Shown here one piece after another: positions 41,827-50,579 of a stretch of 64,000 nt of DNA. The notes beneath the pieces were generated by a model. The model was not told the origin of the DNA, searched no databases, and saw only the letters and a program-made list of their open reading frames with translations. A program made the position numbers and the translations under genes. This DNA is from Paractinoplanes atraurantiacus (lineage in GTDB: Bacteria > Actinomycetota > Actinomycetes > Mycobacteriales > Micromonosporaceae), in assembly GCF_900215205.1 (NCBI RefSeq), contig NZ_OBDY01000001.1, positions 242,736 to 306,735 on the forward strand. The letters run 5' to 3'. Position 1 is the stretch's first letter; every line of letters begins with the position of its first letter.

Positions 41827-42519
41827 GTGACCGCGCAGCTTAGTGCTCGGGGTGACGTCGCGGTCCTGGTTCCGGCAGCGGGTGCCGGCCTGCGGCTCGG
41901 CCCGGGCGGGCCCAAGGCTCTGCGCCTGCTCGCCGGCGAGCCGCTGCTCGTGCACGCGGTCCGCCGCGTCGCGGCGGCGCCGTCGGTGCGCCTCATCGTG
42001 GTCGCCGCTCCAGCGGCCGAGGTCGAGGCGGTTCAAGAGTTACTGGCGCCGGTCGCGCCGGTCACCGTGGTGGCCGGCGGGGCCGAGCGGCAGGAGTCGG
42101 TGGCCCTCGCGCTGGCCCAGGTCCCACCCGACATCGCCATCGTGCTCGTGCACGACGCGGCCCGCGCCCTCACCCCACCCGACCTGATCGAGTCGGTGGC
42201 GGCGGCCGTCCGCGACGGCCATCCCGCGGTGATCCCCGCCCTCCCCGTGGTCGACACGATCAAGGAAGTCGCCCCCGGCGAAATAGTCCTCGGCACGGTC
42301 GACCGCTCGGTGCTCCGCAGCGTCCAGACCCCGCAGGGCTTCCGCCACGACGTCCTGGCCGCCGCCCACGCAGCCGCCGCCGACCAGCTGACCGACGACG
42401 CCGGCCTGGTCGAAAAGGCCGGCCTTCCGGTGATCTGCGTCCCCGGCTCCGAGCTGGCCATGAAGATCACCCGCCCCCTGGACCTGATTCTGGCCGAGGC
42501 CCTCCTCAACCTCCCCTGA
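41827..42519 (+). CDS. ispD: 2-C-methyl-D-erythritol 4-phosphate cytidylyltransferase
   Basis: Third enzyme of the MEP isoprenoid pathway. Seen: VLVPAAGAGLRLGPGGPKAL near the N terminus (CTP-binding glycine-rich loop with Lys), VVAGGAERQESVALAL near residue 78, VLVHDAARALTPPDLI near 100, VLRSVQTPQGFRHDVL near 162 and LTDDAGLVEKAGLPV near 185. Length 230 is normal. The GTG at 41827 brings the protein close to the first strand; a GTG at 41806 in the same frame is possible. ispF, usually adjacent, is separated by an unusual repeat region. Confidence 0.94.
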   Translation: MTAQLSARGDVAVLVPAAGAGLRLGPGGPKALRLLAGEPLLVHAVRRVAAAPSVRLIVVAAPAAEVEAVQELLAPVAPVTVVAGGAERQESVALALAQVPPDIAIVLVHDAARALTPPDLIESVAAAVRDGHPAVIPALPVVDTIKEVAPGEIVLGTVDRSVLRSVQTPQGFRHDVLAAAHAAAADQLTDDAGLVEKAGLPVICVPGSELAMKITRPLDLILAEALLNLP

Positions 42520-42527
42520 CCTCAGGA

Positions 42528-43320
42528 TCTCGTTCTTCGCGGTCTGACTGCCTCGCGGTCTTGTTCCTCGCGGTCTCGTTGTTCGCGGTCTCGTTGTTCG
42601 CGGTCTCGTTCTTCGCGGTCTCGTTCTTCGCGGTCTTGTTCCTCGCGGTCTCGTTCTTCGCGGTCTCGTTTCTCGCGGTCTCGTTCTTCGCGGTCTGAGT
42701 GCCTCGGGGTCTCGTTCTTCGCGGTCTTGTTCCTTATGGCCTCGTTGCCTCGGGGTCGCTTCCCCTGCGGCCTCGTTGCCTCGGGGTCTCTTCTCTCGCG
42801 GCCTCCTTGCCTCGGGGTTCCTTCCCTCGCAGCCATGTCATCCGGCGCGGGACGAAGACGGGGCGCGGCTTGCGTTGGATGCGGCGCAAGAGGCGCCGCT
42901 TGTGGTGGGGCGGCGGGGCGCGAGGTGGGCGGGGCGCAAGAGGGCGCCGCTTGTGGTGGGGCGGCGCGGCGCGAGTGGGCGGGGCGGCGCGAGTGGGCGG
43001 GGCGGCGCGAGTGGGCGGGGCGGCGCGAGGTGGGCGCGGCTTGTGCTGGGCAGAGCGCAAGAGGGCGCCGCTCGTATTGGGGCGGCGGGCGCAAGTGCGC
43101 GCGGCTTGTGGTCGGCGTGCGCAAGGCGGGCCGGGTGCGAGGTGGGCCGGGTGCGACGTGGGCCGGGTGCGACGTGGGCCGGGTGCGAGGTGGGCCGGGT
43201 GCGACGTGGGCCGGGTGCGACGTGGGTGGGATGCGAGGAGGGCCGGGTACAAGGAGGGCCGGGTGCGACGTGGGTGGGGTGCGAGGCGGGTGGGGTGCAA
43301 GGTGGGACGAGTGGGAGGTG
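42528..43320. repeat. Three minisatellite arrays between ispD and ispF
   Basis: An 825-base gap filled with GC-rich tandem repeats of three kinds: a 15-base unit like TTCGCGGTCTCGTTC (about 42531-42720), an 18-base unit like GGGCGGCGCGAGTGGGCG (about 42950-43030), and a 16-base unit GTGGGCCGGGTGCGAC (about 43130-43290). Several frames stay open because the units lack stops; the 16-base unit changes frame at every copy, so coding is unlikely. I see no gene or known element. Confidence 0.8.
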
Positions 43321-43332
43321 GGTGGGCGTCGG

Positions 43333-43338
43333 TAGCCT
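43333..43338 (+). promoter_or_regulatory. Leaderless promoter -10 element (TAGCCT) of ispF
   Basis: TAGCCT ends 6 bases before the GTG at 43345; ispF therefore need not depend on read-through of the repeat region. Confidence 0.5.
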
Positions 43339-43344
43339 GGGTTG

Positions 43345-43818
43345 GTGATCAATCAGCGGGTCGGTGTCGGGACGGATGTGCATGCCTTCGAGGCGGGGCG
43401 GCCCTGCTGGGTGGCCGGCCTGTTCTGGCCGGACGTGATCGGGCTGGCCGGGCACTCCGATGCCGACGTGGCCGCGCACGCCGCCTGTGACGCGCTCTTC
43501 GGGGCGGCCGGGCTGGGTGACCTGGGCAGCAACTTCGGCACGTCACGGCCGGAGTGGGCCGGTGCGTCCGGGGCGGCCCTGCTCGCCGAGACGGCCCGCC
43601 TGGTTCGGGCGGCGTCGTTCGAGGTGGTGAACGTCTCGATTCAGGTCATCGGCAACCACCCCAAGATCGGCAAGCGCCGCGCGGAGGCCCAGGAGGCCCT
43701 CTCGGCGGCGGTCGGTGCCCCGGTGACTGTCTCGGGCACCACCACCGACGGCTTGGGCCTGACCGGCCGCGGTGAAGGGCTGGCGGCCATGGCCGTCGCT
43801 TTGATCGCCTCCGTCTGA
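43345..43818 (+). CDS. ispF: 2-C-methyl-D-erythritol 2,4-cyclodiphosphate synthase
   Basis: Trimeric MEP-pathway enzyme producing the cyclodiphosphate. Seen: [16 protein letters not shown] (Asp and His metal ligands), [28 protein letters not shown] (His ligand and CDALFGA block), [17 protein letters not shown] and the C-terminal [20 protein letters not shown]. Length 157 is normal. In many bacteria this gene abuts or is fused to ispD; here about 0.8 kb of repeats intervenes, but its own promoter is present. Confidence 0.96.
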   Translation: MINQRVGVGTDVHAFEAGRPCWVAGLFWPDVIGLAGHSDADVAAHAACDALFGAAGLGDLGSNFGTSRPEWAGASGAALLAETARLVRAASFEVVNVSIQVIGNHPKIGKRRAEAQEALSAAVGAPVTVSGTTTDGLGLTGRGEGLAAMAVALIASV

Positions 43819-43863
43819 GCGGGCCGATTCGCACCCCCGCAGGGTGCGTTAGGTGCGAGCGCC

Positions 43864-43869
43864 TACCCT
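43864..43869 (+). promoter_or_regulatory. Leaderless promoter -10 element (TACCCT)
   Basis: TACCCT lies 6 bases before the GTG at 43876 of the TPR gene. Confidence 0.5.
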
Positions 43870-43875
43870 CGACTC

Positions 43876-45024
43876 GTGGCCGCGCCTCTGGATCCCGAGA
43901 CCACGCCCGAGGAGTATCGGCAGCGGGCTCTGCTTCTTGCTGACCTCGGCCGCTATGACGAAGCGGCCGGGGAGATCGCGGCTGGGCTGAGCGTGGCCCC
44001 TGAGGAGGCCAGCCTGCTGGCGACCCTGGCCCGCATTCACCTGGCAGCCGAGCAACCGGCCGAGGCGCTGGTGGCGGCGGAGCGGGCCACGGCGGTGGCG
44101 CCGGCCGAGATCACGGCTCTTGTCGTGCGGGCCATGGCGCTGGCCGACAGCCGGAAGTTCGGGGAGGCCGCCCGGGTCGCGGGGGACATTCTGCGGCAGT
44201 GGCCCGCCGACGCGTACGCGCAAAGAACCGGGGCCGCCCTGCTCAGTGAGTCGCGCAACGGCCAGGAGGCGCTGAACGCCGCGTGGAATGCCGTCCGGGT
44301 CGCCCCGGCCGAGGCGGAGGCCCACCTGGTGCTGGCCGTGGTGGCCGCGCGGCTGCGGCTTTTCGATCTGGCGCAGAGGGCGTACGCCCAAGCCTTGGAT
44401 CTCGATCCGGCCATCGGCGACGCGCAGCGTGACATGGGCATCGTGCGGTTCGAGCGGCGGCGCTGGGCGCGGGCGCTGGAGGAGCTGGCCGATGAGGCGA
44501 CGCTGCCGGTGGCGCCGGACGCCGAGGGTGAGTATCCGTCGCCGTTTCCGCGGGCCTATCCGGCGCCGGACCGGCCTGATGAGCCGGAGCCGGTGACGGC
44601 GCACTGGACCGAGGTGCCCGCGGTGAGCCGGCCGTCGGGGCCGGTGCTCGACGTGTCGGGGAGTTCGGCCGAGCAGGTGCGGCGGTTCGCTCTCTACGGT
44701 GCGAACGCCACCCAGGTCGCCGCGGTGCTGGCGGGGCTGATGACGCTGGCCAGTGACGGCATCTCGCGGATGTGGGCCGGGCTGATCGGCCTGCTGATCT
44801 TCGTGGGGATCATCGTCGCGCTGAACCGGAACGTTCCGGAGCCGCTCGCTGTGGCGTTGACCCGGCTGCGGGCCCACGATCGGCGGTTGGCCGCGGCGGC
44901 GTACGTCGGCTTTGTCGCTCCTCTTCTTTTGTTCGTTTATGCCCTGGCTGGTGGCATTGTGGCGCTGGTGTCCGCGATGGTGCTTGCCGCAGTGGCCGAA
45001 CTCTTGATTTTGACCAGGCGTTAA
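43876..45024 (+). CDS. TPR-repeat membrane protein
   Basis: A 382-residue protein. The N-terminal 200 residues form about five tetratricopeptide-like helix pairs (for example RALLLADLGRYDEAAGEIAAGLSVAPEEASLLATLARIHL and LDLDPAIGDAQRDMGIVRFERRRW), a protein-interaction scaffold. A Pro/Glu-rich linker leads to a C-terminal portion with three to four hydrophobic helices (about 280-300, 305-322, 345-365, 367-380). Topology suggests TPRs in the cytoplasm tethered to the membrane. No partner gene is obvious. The GTG start is set by the -10 element 6 bases upstream. Confidence 0.75.
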   Translation: MAAPLDPETTPEEYRQRALLLADLGRYDEAAGEIAAGLSVAPEEASLLATLARIHLAAEQPAEALVAAERATAVAPAEITALVVRAMALADSRKFGEAARVAGDILRQWPADAYAQRTGAALLSESRNGQEALNAAWNAVRVAPAEAEAHLVLAVVAARLRLFDLAQRAYAQALDLDPAIGDAQRDMGIVRFERRRWARALEELADEATLPVAPDAEGEYPSPFPRAYPAPDRPDEPEPVTAHWTEVPAVSRPSGPVLDVSGSSAEQVRRFALYGANATQVAAVLAGLMTLASDGISRMWAGLIGLLIFVGIIVALNRNVPEPLAVALTRLRAHDRRLAAAAYVGFVAPLLLFVYALAGGIVALVSAMVLAAVAELLILTRR

Positions 45025-45069
45025 CCCGGGAGCGGTGAGGAGGCTACCTCTGCCGCAGATTCTTTCCCG

Positions 45070-46161
45070 ATGCGCAATTTCAACGAAGAGCGTCGCCGGT
45101 TCCTGATGACGGCCGGCGCGGGAGTCCTGGCCGTCGGTGGCGGCCTGGCGACGGGGGCGTCGCCCGCCCACGCGACCTCGCGCCAGATTCCTTTCCTTGC
45201 GGCCACGGTGGAACGGACCGCCGCCGGTGATTTCACGATCAGCTGGAAAAGCGCGGGGGTACGGCGGGTCGAGGTCTACGCGAGCAAGGACCAGAACCGG
45301 GTCGCACGCCACCGGGCCGTCGCCCACGCGGGCGGAACCGCCACCGTCACCGTGCGCGGGCTGGGCGACGCCGACCGCTGGTGGTTCGAGCTCGTGCCCG
45401 ACCGCGGCCGGTCGCTGACCCTGGCCGACCGGTCGCTGCACCTCGCGGCCGCCCCGAACTTCCGCGACGGCGGCGGCTATCGCACGGCCGACGGCCACTG
45501 GGTCCGGATGGGCGTCTTCTACCGCTCGAACAGCCTGGCCACCCTGACCGACGCCGACGTGGCCAAGCTGAAGCGGCTCGGCATCCGCACCGGCATCGAC
45601 TTCCGCACCGACTCCGAGGCCGCGGCCGGGCCCGACCGGCTGCCGGCCGGCACGAAGTACGTCTTCGCCAACGTGGCCGGCACGACGACTCCGGGCACCG
45701 GCGGCTACTCGCTCGACACCGAGGCCAATGGCGTCGCCATGATGGTCGCCGGTGAGAAGGGCATGGTGTCGTCGGACTCCGCCCGCAAGGCCTACCGCAC
45801 CTTCCTCACCGCGGTGGCCGATCCTCGGGCGGCCAACGTGCTCTACCACTGCACGGCCGGCAAGGACCGCACCGGCTGGGCCAGCGCCGCGCTGCTCACC
45901 GCCCTCGGCGTGCCCCGCGCGACGGTCTTCGAGGACTACCTGCTCAGCAACACCTATCTCGCCGCCTCCAACGCCGCCGCGCTGGCCGCCGTGCCGGAGT
46001 CGATCCGCCCCGGCTACAAAGCCGTCCTGGACGTTCGGTCCGAATATCTCCAGTCCGGCTTCGACGAGGTCGCCGCGAAGTTCGGGACGTTCGACCGCTA
46101 CCTGCGCGACGGACTCGGCGTGAGCGCCCGGCAGCTGCGGGCTCGCCTACTGGTGGGCTGA
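45070..46161 (+). CDS. Tat-exported tyrosine-protein phosphatase
   Basis: A 363-residue secreted enzyme. Twin-Arg signal (RRRFLMTAGAGVLAVGGG), a fibronectin-like beta domain (about 45-125), then a dual-specificity/tyrosine-phosphatase domain of the Y_phosphatase3 type: NFRDGGGY near residue 137 and the P-loop HCTAGKDRTGW with catalytic Cys and Arg near 260. Members dephosphorylate phosphotyrosine or phosphoinositides; an extracytoplasmic role is suggested by the signal. Its 3' end overlaps the convergent ROK gene by 15 bases. Confidence 0.85.
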   Translation: MRNFNEERRRFLMTAGAGVLAVGGGLATGASPAHATSRQIPFLAATVERTAAGDFTISWKSAGVRRVEVYASKDQNRVARHRAVAHAGGTATVTVRGLGDADRWWFELVPDRGRSLTLADRSLHLAAAPNFRDGGGYRTADGHWVRMGVFYRSNSLATLTDADVAKLKRLGIRTGIDFRTDSEAAAGPDRLPAGTKYVFANVAGTTTPGTGGYSLDTEANGVAMMVAGEKGMVSSDSARKAYRTFLTAVADPRAANVLYHCTAGKDRTGWASAALLTALGVPRATVFEDYLLSNTYLAASNAAALAAVPESIRPGYKAVLDVRSEYLQSGFDEVAAKFGTFDRYLRDGLGVSARQLRARLLVG

Positions 46162-47334
46162 CCGGATCGAGGAGATCAATCCTTCGCGTACGGCGGTGAG
46201 CCCGGCGTCGAGCGCACCGAGCAGCACCGCGTCGTCGTCGATGGCGGTCAGCGCGATGGGGCTCTCCAGCGGCGCCGCCCGGCGCATCGCCCCAGTCACC
46301 GCGGAGAGCAGGACCTCGCCGCCGGCCTGGGCGATCGGGCCGGCCAGCACGACCAGGTAGGGGTCGAGAACGGCGACGACCGCGGCCAGGCCGACCACGA
46401 TGCGGTCGGCCAGCCCGGCCAGGAAGTCGCCGGAGGCGGCCGGGTCGTCCGCCGCCGCTGTCACCACCTCGGCCGGTGTGCGGCCCGGGACACCGTTGTC
46501 CCGGGCCAACTCCAGGATGGCCTCGCCGCCGAAGAGGTGTTGCAGGTCGAGCTTGCGGTCGGCCGAGTCGGGCGAGTAGAGCGGCATGTAGCCGATCTCG
46601 CCGGCCCCGCCCCGGGCGCCGCGCATCAGCGTGCCGGCCATGTCGATGGCCAGGCCCAGGCCTTCCTGGCCGAGCCAGAGCAGGGCGAAGCCCTCGGCGT
46701 CGCGGCCGATGCCGCGCTTGCGCTCGGCCACGGCGGCCAGGTTGACGTCGTTGTCGACGCCGACCTCGGTGCCGAGTGCTTCCGCGATGCGTGGCACCAA
46801 CCCCGTACGGCCGAAGCCCGGAAGATGCACGTGCCGGATCGTCGCGGCCCGGGCGTCGTAGGAGCCGGCGACACCGATGCGCACATGACGCACCCGCTCG
46901 GCCGGGACGCCGGCCTCGTCGCGCAGGCGGGCCACCACGTCGACCAGCGCCTGCATCGGGTCGCTGGTGAGAAAGTCCACACGCGACTCGACGCGGCCGC
47001 GGATCTCGCCGGTGAGGTCGCAGAGCGCGGCCACCACCGACGGGGCTCCGCTGGGGCCGATGTCGCGCACGGAGACCGCCGCCGCGTACGCCGCGCCGGG
47101 GTTGGCCGCGTAGATCTCGGCGTTCGGGCCGGGGCGCCCGCTGTTGTGACCGACCACTGTGACCAGTCCGGCCTCGGTGAGCCGGCGGAGCACCTCGGAG
47201 ATCGTCGGAGTCGACAGCGCGGTGAGTTTGCGGAGGTCGGAGCGCGTCAGCCGGCCGGGGTCGAGCAGATGGGCCAGGGCCGCGCTCTCGTTCATGGCTC
47301 GGAGCAGCTTCGAGGAGCCGGCCAGACGGGTCAC
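46147..47334 (-). CDS. ROK-family transcriptional regulator, divergent from chitosanase
   Basis: A 395-residue repressor: N-terminal winged helix-turn-helix (LTRSDLRKLTALSTPTISEVLRRLTEAGLV) and a C-terminal ROK sugar-binding domain (IGVAGSYDARAATIRHVHLPGF, GVDNDVNLAAVAER, GGAGEIGYMPL). The Cys-rich zinc motif of canonical ROK kinases is absent, suggesting a pure sensor. It is divergent from the GH46 chitosanase; I recall CsnR, a ROK repressor of chitosanase genes in streptomycetes. The GTG at 47334 is supported by TAACGT 7 bases upstream. Confidence 0.88.
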   Translation of the reverse strand: MTRLAGSSKLLRAMNESAALAHLLDPGRLTRSDLRKLTALSTPTISEVLRRLTEAGLVTVVGHNSGRPGPNAEIYAANPGAAYAAAVSVRDIGPSGAPSVVAALCDLTGEIRGRVESRVDFLTSDPMQALVDVVARLRDEAGVPAERVRHVRIGVAGSYDARAATIRHVHLPGFGRTGLVPRIAEALGTEVGVDNDVNLAAVAERKRGIGRDAEGFALLWLGQEGLGLAIDMAGTLMRGARGGAGEIGYMPLYSPDSADRKLDLQHLFGGEAILELARDNGVPGRTPAEVVTAAADDPAASGDFLAGLADRIVVGLAAVVAVLDPYLVVLAGPIAQAGGEVLLSAVTGAMRRAAPLESPIALTAIDDDAVLLGALDAGLTAVREGLISSIRSAHQ

Positions 47335-47341
47335 CCGCCGG

Positions 47342-47347
47342 ACGTTA
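47342..47347 (-). promoter_or_regulatory. Leaderless promoter -10 element (TAACGT) of the ROK gene
   Basis: On the minus strand TAACGT lies 7 bases before the GTG at 47334. Confidence 0.5.
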
Positions 47348-47387
47348 AGCGGGGGCGTCTACGCATGTCAAGGTTCATCGAGCCTTA

Positions 47388-47416
47388 TTGATAAAGTTGG
47401 TTAACTGTTCTAACGT
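47388..47416 (+). promoter_or_regulatory. Chitosanase promoter with palindrome in the spacer
   Basis: TTGATA (47388-47393), 17-base spacer, TAACGT (47411-47416): a well-spaced sigma-70-type promoter about 46 bases before the ATG. The spacer contains the imperfect palindrome AGTTGGTTAACT (47395-47406), a candidate operator for the divergent ROK repressor. Confidence 0.55.
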
Positions 47417-47462
47417 CTCAGCGGCGCGCGCCACCCCCTCATCCCCCCTCTCGAGGAGCGCC

Positions 47463-48671
47463 ATGATCCGCGCAAGAAGAGTCGTCTACGCCGGTGTCAC
47501 CGTGGCTGTCCCCGCCGCGGCCGTGATCTACGGGCTGCTTCCGGCCAGCGCCGCGACCGCCGGCCCGATCACCGGCATCGGCGGCAAATGCGTCGATGTC
47601 GCCAACGCGAGCTCGGCCAACGGCGCCGCCGTGCAGCTCTACGACTGCAACGGCACCGGCGCCCAGAACTGGACCGTCGGCAACAGCGACGGCACCGTCC
47701 GCGCGCTCGGCAAGTGCCTCGACGTGACCAGCGCGTCGACCACGAACGGGGCGAAGATCCAGCTCTGGGACTGCAACGCCAGCGGCGCCCAGAAGTGGTC
47801 GGTCAGCGGCGGCGCCCTGGTCAACAGCGGTTCCGGCAAGTGCCTGGACGCCACCGGGCAGAGCTCGGCCAACGGCACCCGCCTGCAGATCTGGACGTGC
47901 ACCGGCACGGCCAACCAGACTTGGGTGACGCCCGGCGGCTCCACCACGCCGCCGACCACGCCACCGGCCACGGGGGTCAATTTGGACAATCCCGCCAAGA
48001 AAGACGTCGCGATGCAGCTCGTCTCGGCGGCGGAGAACTCGTCGCTCGACTGGCGGGCCCAGTTCTCCTACATCGAGGACATCAAGGACGGCCGCGGCTA
48101 CACCGCCGGCATCATCGGCTTCTGCTCGGGCACCGGCGACATGCTGGAGCTCGTCCAGGCGTACACGAACGCCGTGCCCGGCAACGTGCTGGCCAAATAT
48201 CTGCCCGCCCTGCGCTCGGTGAACGGCACCGCCTCGCACGCCGGCCTCGACCCCAACTTCACCCGCGACTGGCGTACGGCCGCGGCCGACCCGGCCTTCC
48301 AGGCCGCACAGGAAGCCGAGCGCGACCGGGTCTACTTCAACCCCTCGGTGCGCGACGGCAAGTCCGATGGCGTACGGGCTCTGGGGCAGTTCGCCTACTA
48401 CGACGCGGCCGTCATGCACGGCTACGAGGGCATGCGCCAGATCCGCAGCGCCGCCCTGAAGCGGGCCAAGCCGCCGGCGCAGGGCGGTGACGAGCGCACC
48501 TGGCTGAACGTCTTCCTCGACGAGCGTGTCATCGAGATGAAGAAGGAGGCCGCGCACGACGACACGACCCGGGTCGACACCGCTCAGCGGCGCTTCCTCA
48601 CCAACGGCAACTTCGACCTGAACACGCCGCTGGACTTCGCCGTCTACGGCCAGAACTTCCGCATCGGCTGA
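47463..48671 (+). CDS. Secreted GH46 chitosanase with ricin-B lectin domain
   Basis: Endo-hydrolase of chitosan. Signal peptide (residues 1-31), a three-fold ricin-type CBM13 domain (about 35-155, three GKCLDV/GKCVDV-like blocks with QxW repeats), a Thr/Pro linker, then a GH46 domain from about 174 to 402. Catalytic acids by comparison with Streptomyces N174 chitosanase: Glu191 in SAAENSSLDW and Asp209 in DIKDGRGYT; GIIGFCSGTGDMLELV is a signature. Length 402. GAGGAG precedes the ATG. The added N-terminal lectin domain differs from the simple single-domain type. Confidence 0.94.
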   Translation: MIRARRVVYAGVTVAVPAAAVIYGLLPASAATAGPITGIGGKCVDVANASSANGAAVQLYDCNGTGAQNWTVGNSDGTVRALGKCLDVTSASTTNGAKIQLWDCNASGAQKWSVSGGALVNSGSGKCLDATGQSSANGTRLQIWTCTGTANQTWVTPGGSTTPPTTPPATGVNLDNPAKKDVAMQLVSAAENSSLDWRAQFSYIEDIKDGRGYTAGIIGFCSGTGDMLELVQAYTNAVPGNVLAKYLPALRSVNGTASHAGLDPNFTRDWRTAAADPAFQAAQEAERDRVYFNPSVRDGKSDGVRALGQFAYYDAAVMHGYEGMRQIRSAALKRAKPPAQGGDERTWLNVFLDERVIEMKKEAAHDDTTRVDTAQRRFLTNGNFDLNTPLDFAVYGQNFRIG

Positions 48672-48713
48672 CGTCTCCGCGGGGCCGGGGCTGATCTACA
48701 GCGCCGGCCCCAC

Positions 48714-48719
48714 TAGTTT
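48714..48719 (+). promoter_or_regulatory. Leaderless promoter -10 element (TAGTTT)
   Basis: TAGTTT lies 6 bases before the ATG at 48726. Confidence 0.5.
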
Positions 48720-48725
48720 GTCGGC

Positions 48726-49382
48726 ATGGTCGATCTCGTCATCGCCGGTGTGGCGGTCCTGCTGCTGATCGCGGTCACCGTCGCGGTGGTACGCAGCGAG
48801 CGCCTCACCCGCGGGCGGCTCGCGACCGCCCTGGCGGTGGCGGTCCTGGCCGCCGGCACGTTCGCGGTGACCCTCTACCGGAGCCAGACGGGTCCGGCCG
48901 AAGACCTGGGCACGTCGGTGGTGGTCGCCTCGACGCCTCCGCGGCAGGCCTTCGGCGCGGCGGTCCTGCCGGTCACCGTGCCGATGGGCTCGGGCGACAA
49001 ATACCCCCAGGGCGCCCTGTGGCTCTCGCCGCCGCGGGCCGGCACGAACGCGTACACCGGTGACATCTCGCTGCTCTGCTCGACGCCCGGCAAGGACGAC
49101 AAGGTGCAGAACTGCACCGGCGCCGACAAGCGGGTCTGGAGCGCCGAGCCGCTGGAGAAGCGGGCGACGATCGGGCCGGCGACCGGTGATCCGTTCACCG
49201 ACCCGAACGCCTGCGACGAGGACAACGGCGTGACCTACGGCCCCGGCTACGTCGAGCTCGCCGCGGGCAAGGGCTACTGCCTGCGCCGCGGCGACAACGT
49301 CATGGCGATGCGCGTCCCGGCCTTCCCGTCAGCTCAGCCGCTCCCGGAGTCGATCGCGGTCGAGGTCTCGGTTCTTCACTGA
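48726..49382 (+). CDS. Membrane-anchored exported protein, unknown function
   Basis: A 218-residue protein with two N-terminal hydrophobic helices (about 3-20 and 33-52) and an extracytoplasmic domain with six cysteines clustered at about 117-190 (LLCSTPGKDDKVQNCTG, NACDEDNG, YCLRRGD). The Cys pattern suggests disulfide stabilisation. No family is recognised. Its 3' end overlaps the convergent hmgA gene by seven bases. The start is supported by TAGTTT 6 bases upstream. Confidence 0.65.
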   Translation: MVDLVIAGVAVLLLIAVTVAVVRSERLTRGRLATALAVAVLAAGTFAVTLYRSQTGPAEDLGTSVVVASTPPRQAFGAAVLPVTVPMGSGDKYPQGALWLSPPRAGTNAYTGDISLLCSTPGKDDKVQNCTGADKRVWSAEPLEKRATIGPATGDPFTDPNACDEDNGVTYGPGYVELAAGKGYCLRRGDNVMAMRVPAFPSAQPLPESIAVEVSVLH

Positions 49383-50539
49383 GGGCGGTTCCAGGTCCAG
49401 GCGTACGCGGTGTCCTCCACCGCCAGGCCCGCCTCGCACAGATCGAGGGGGCGGAACGTGTCGACCATGACGGCGAGCTCGTCGAACGCCTCGGCCCCCA
49501 GGGCACGCTCGACCGCGCCCGGCTGCGGCCCGTGGGTGAAGCCCGAGGGGTGCAGCGAGATCGACCCCTGCTCGATGCCGGAGCCGCGGCGGGCCTCGTA
49601 GTTGCCGCCGGTGTAGAACATCATCTCGTCCGAGTCGACGTTGTGGTGGTTGTAGGGCACCGGGATGGCCAGCGGGTGGTAGTCGACCTTGCGCGGCACG
49701 AACGAGCAGACCACGAAGTTGGGCCCCTCGAAGGTCTGGTGCACCGGCGGCGGCTGGTGCACGCGCCCGGTGATCGGCTCGAAGTCGTGGATCGAGAACG
49801 CCCACGGGTAGAGGCAGCCGTCCCAGCCGACCACGTCGAACGGGTGGTGCGCGTACACGTGCCGGGTCCAGCCGGCGCGGTGTTTCACGTAGACCTCGAC
49901 GTCGGTGCCCTCGACCTGCAGCGGCTCGCCAGGACCGCGCTGGTCGCGCTCGCAGTACGGGGCGTGCTCGAGGAACTGGCCGCGCACCGACAGGTAGCGC
50001 TTCGGTGGTCCGATGTGGCCGGTCGCCTCGATGGTCAGCAGCCGTACGGGACCGTCCTGCGGCACGATCCGGTGCACCACCGAGGTCGGGATGATCACGT
50101 AGTCGCCGGTGCCGACCTCCAGCGCGCCGAAGGTGGTCTCGACGACCGCGCGGCCCTGCTCGACGTAGAGGCACTCGTCGCCGACCGCGTCGCGGTAGAG
50201 CGGCGACGGGCGGTCGGCCACGACGTACCCGATCCGGACGTCGCCGTTGGCCAGCAGCGGCCGGCGGCCGAGGATCGCGTCGGCCGGGCCGGCGTCGAGC
50301 TTGTGGGTTCGCAGATGGCGCGGTTTCAGGGGCAGGTTGGGCGACTGCGTGCCCACCGGTGGTTCGTACGTCTCGGCCGAGACGATCGCGGTGGGCGCGT
50401 GCCGGTGATAGAGCAGCGACGAGTCGGAGGAGAAGCCCTCCTGGCCCATCAGCTCCTCGGCGTAAAGCCCGCCGTCGGGACGCCGGAACTGAGTGTGCCT
50501 TTTGTGTGGCACCTCGCCGACGCTGCGGTAGTACGGCAT
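49376..50539 (-). CDS. hmgA: Homogentisate 1,2-dioxygenase
   Basis: Fe(II) enzyme that opens homogentisate to maleylacetoacetate in tyrosine catabolism. Seen: MPYYRSVGEVPHKRHTQFR at the N terminus, HAPTAIV, GDYVIIPTSVVHRI, PPPVHQTFEGPNFVVCSFVPRKVDYHPLAIPVPYNHHNVDSDEMMFY (metal His/Glu region) and GSISLHPSGFTHGPQPG. Length 387, slightly shorter than eukaryotic forms. The ATG at 50539 has a GGGGGG ribosome site and begins on the conserved MPYYRSVGEVP. Divergent from the unknown gene-fahA unit. Confidence 0.95.
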   Translation of the reverse strand: MPYYRSVGEVPHKRHTQFRRPDGGLYAEELMGQEGFSSDSSLLYHRHAPTAIVSAETYEPPVGTQSPNLPLKPRHLRTHKLDAGPADAILGRRPLLANGDVRIGYVVADRPSPLYRDAVGDECLYVEQGRAVVETTFGALEVGTGDYVIIPTSVVHRIVPQDGPVRLLTIEATGHIGPPKRYLSVRGQFLEHAPYCERDQRGPGEPLQVEGTDVEVYVKHRAGWTRHVYAHHPFDVVGWDGCLYPWAFSIHDFEPITGRVHQPPPVHQTFEGPNFVVCSFVPRKVDYHPLAIPVPYNHHNVDSDEMMFYTGGNYEARRGSGIEQGSISLHPSGFTHGPQPGAVERALGAEAFDELAVMVDTFRPLDLCEAGLAVEDTAYAWTWNRPQ

Positions 50540-50579
50540 CGCTGCCCCCCAGAGTTCGCCTGATTGGCAAAACCGACAT

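Noticed and set aside
42528..43320. CRISPR array
   Set aside because: Units are short (15-18 bases), contiguous and without unique spacers; no cas gene is present.
42522..43352. Repeat-encoded open frames between ispD and ispF, including a minus-strand frame with D-R-E-E-R repeats
   Set aside because: Several frames on both strands are open simultaneously, the 16-base array shifts frame at each unit, and no ribosome site or conserved domain is visible; treated as non-coding repeats.
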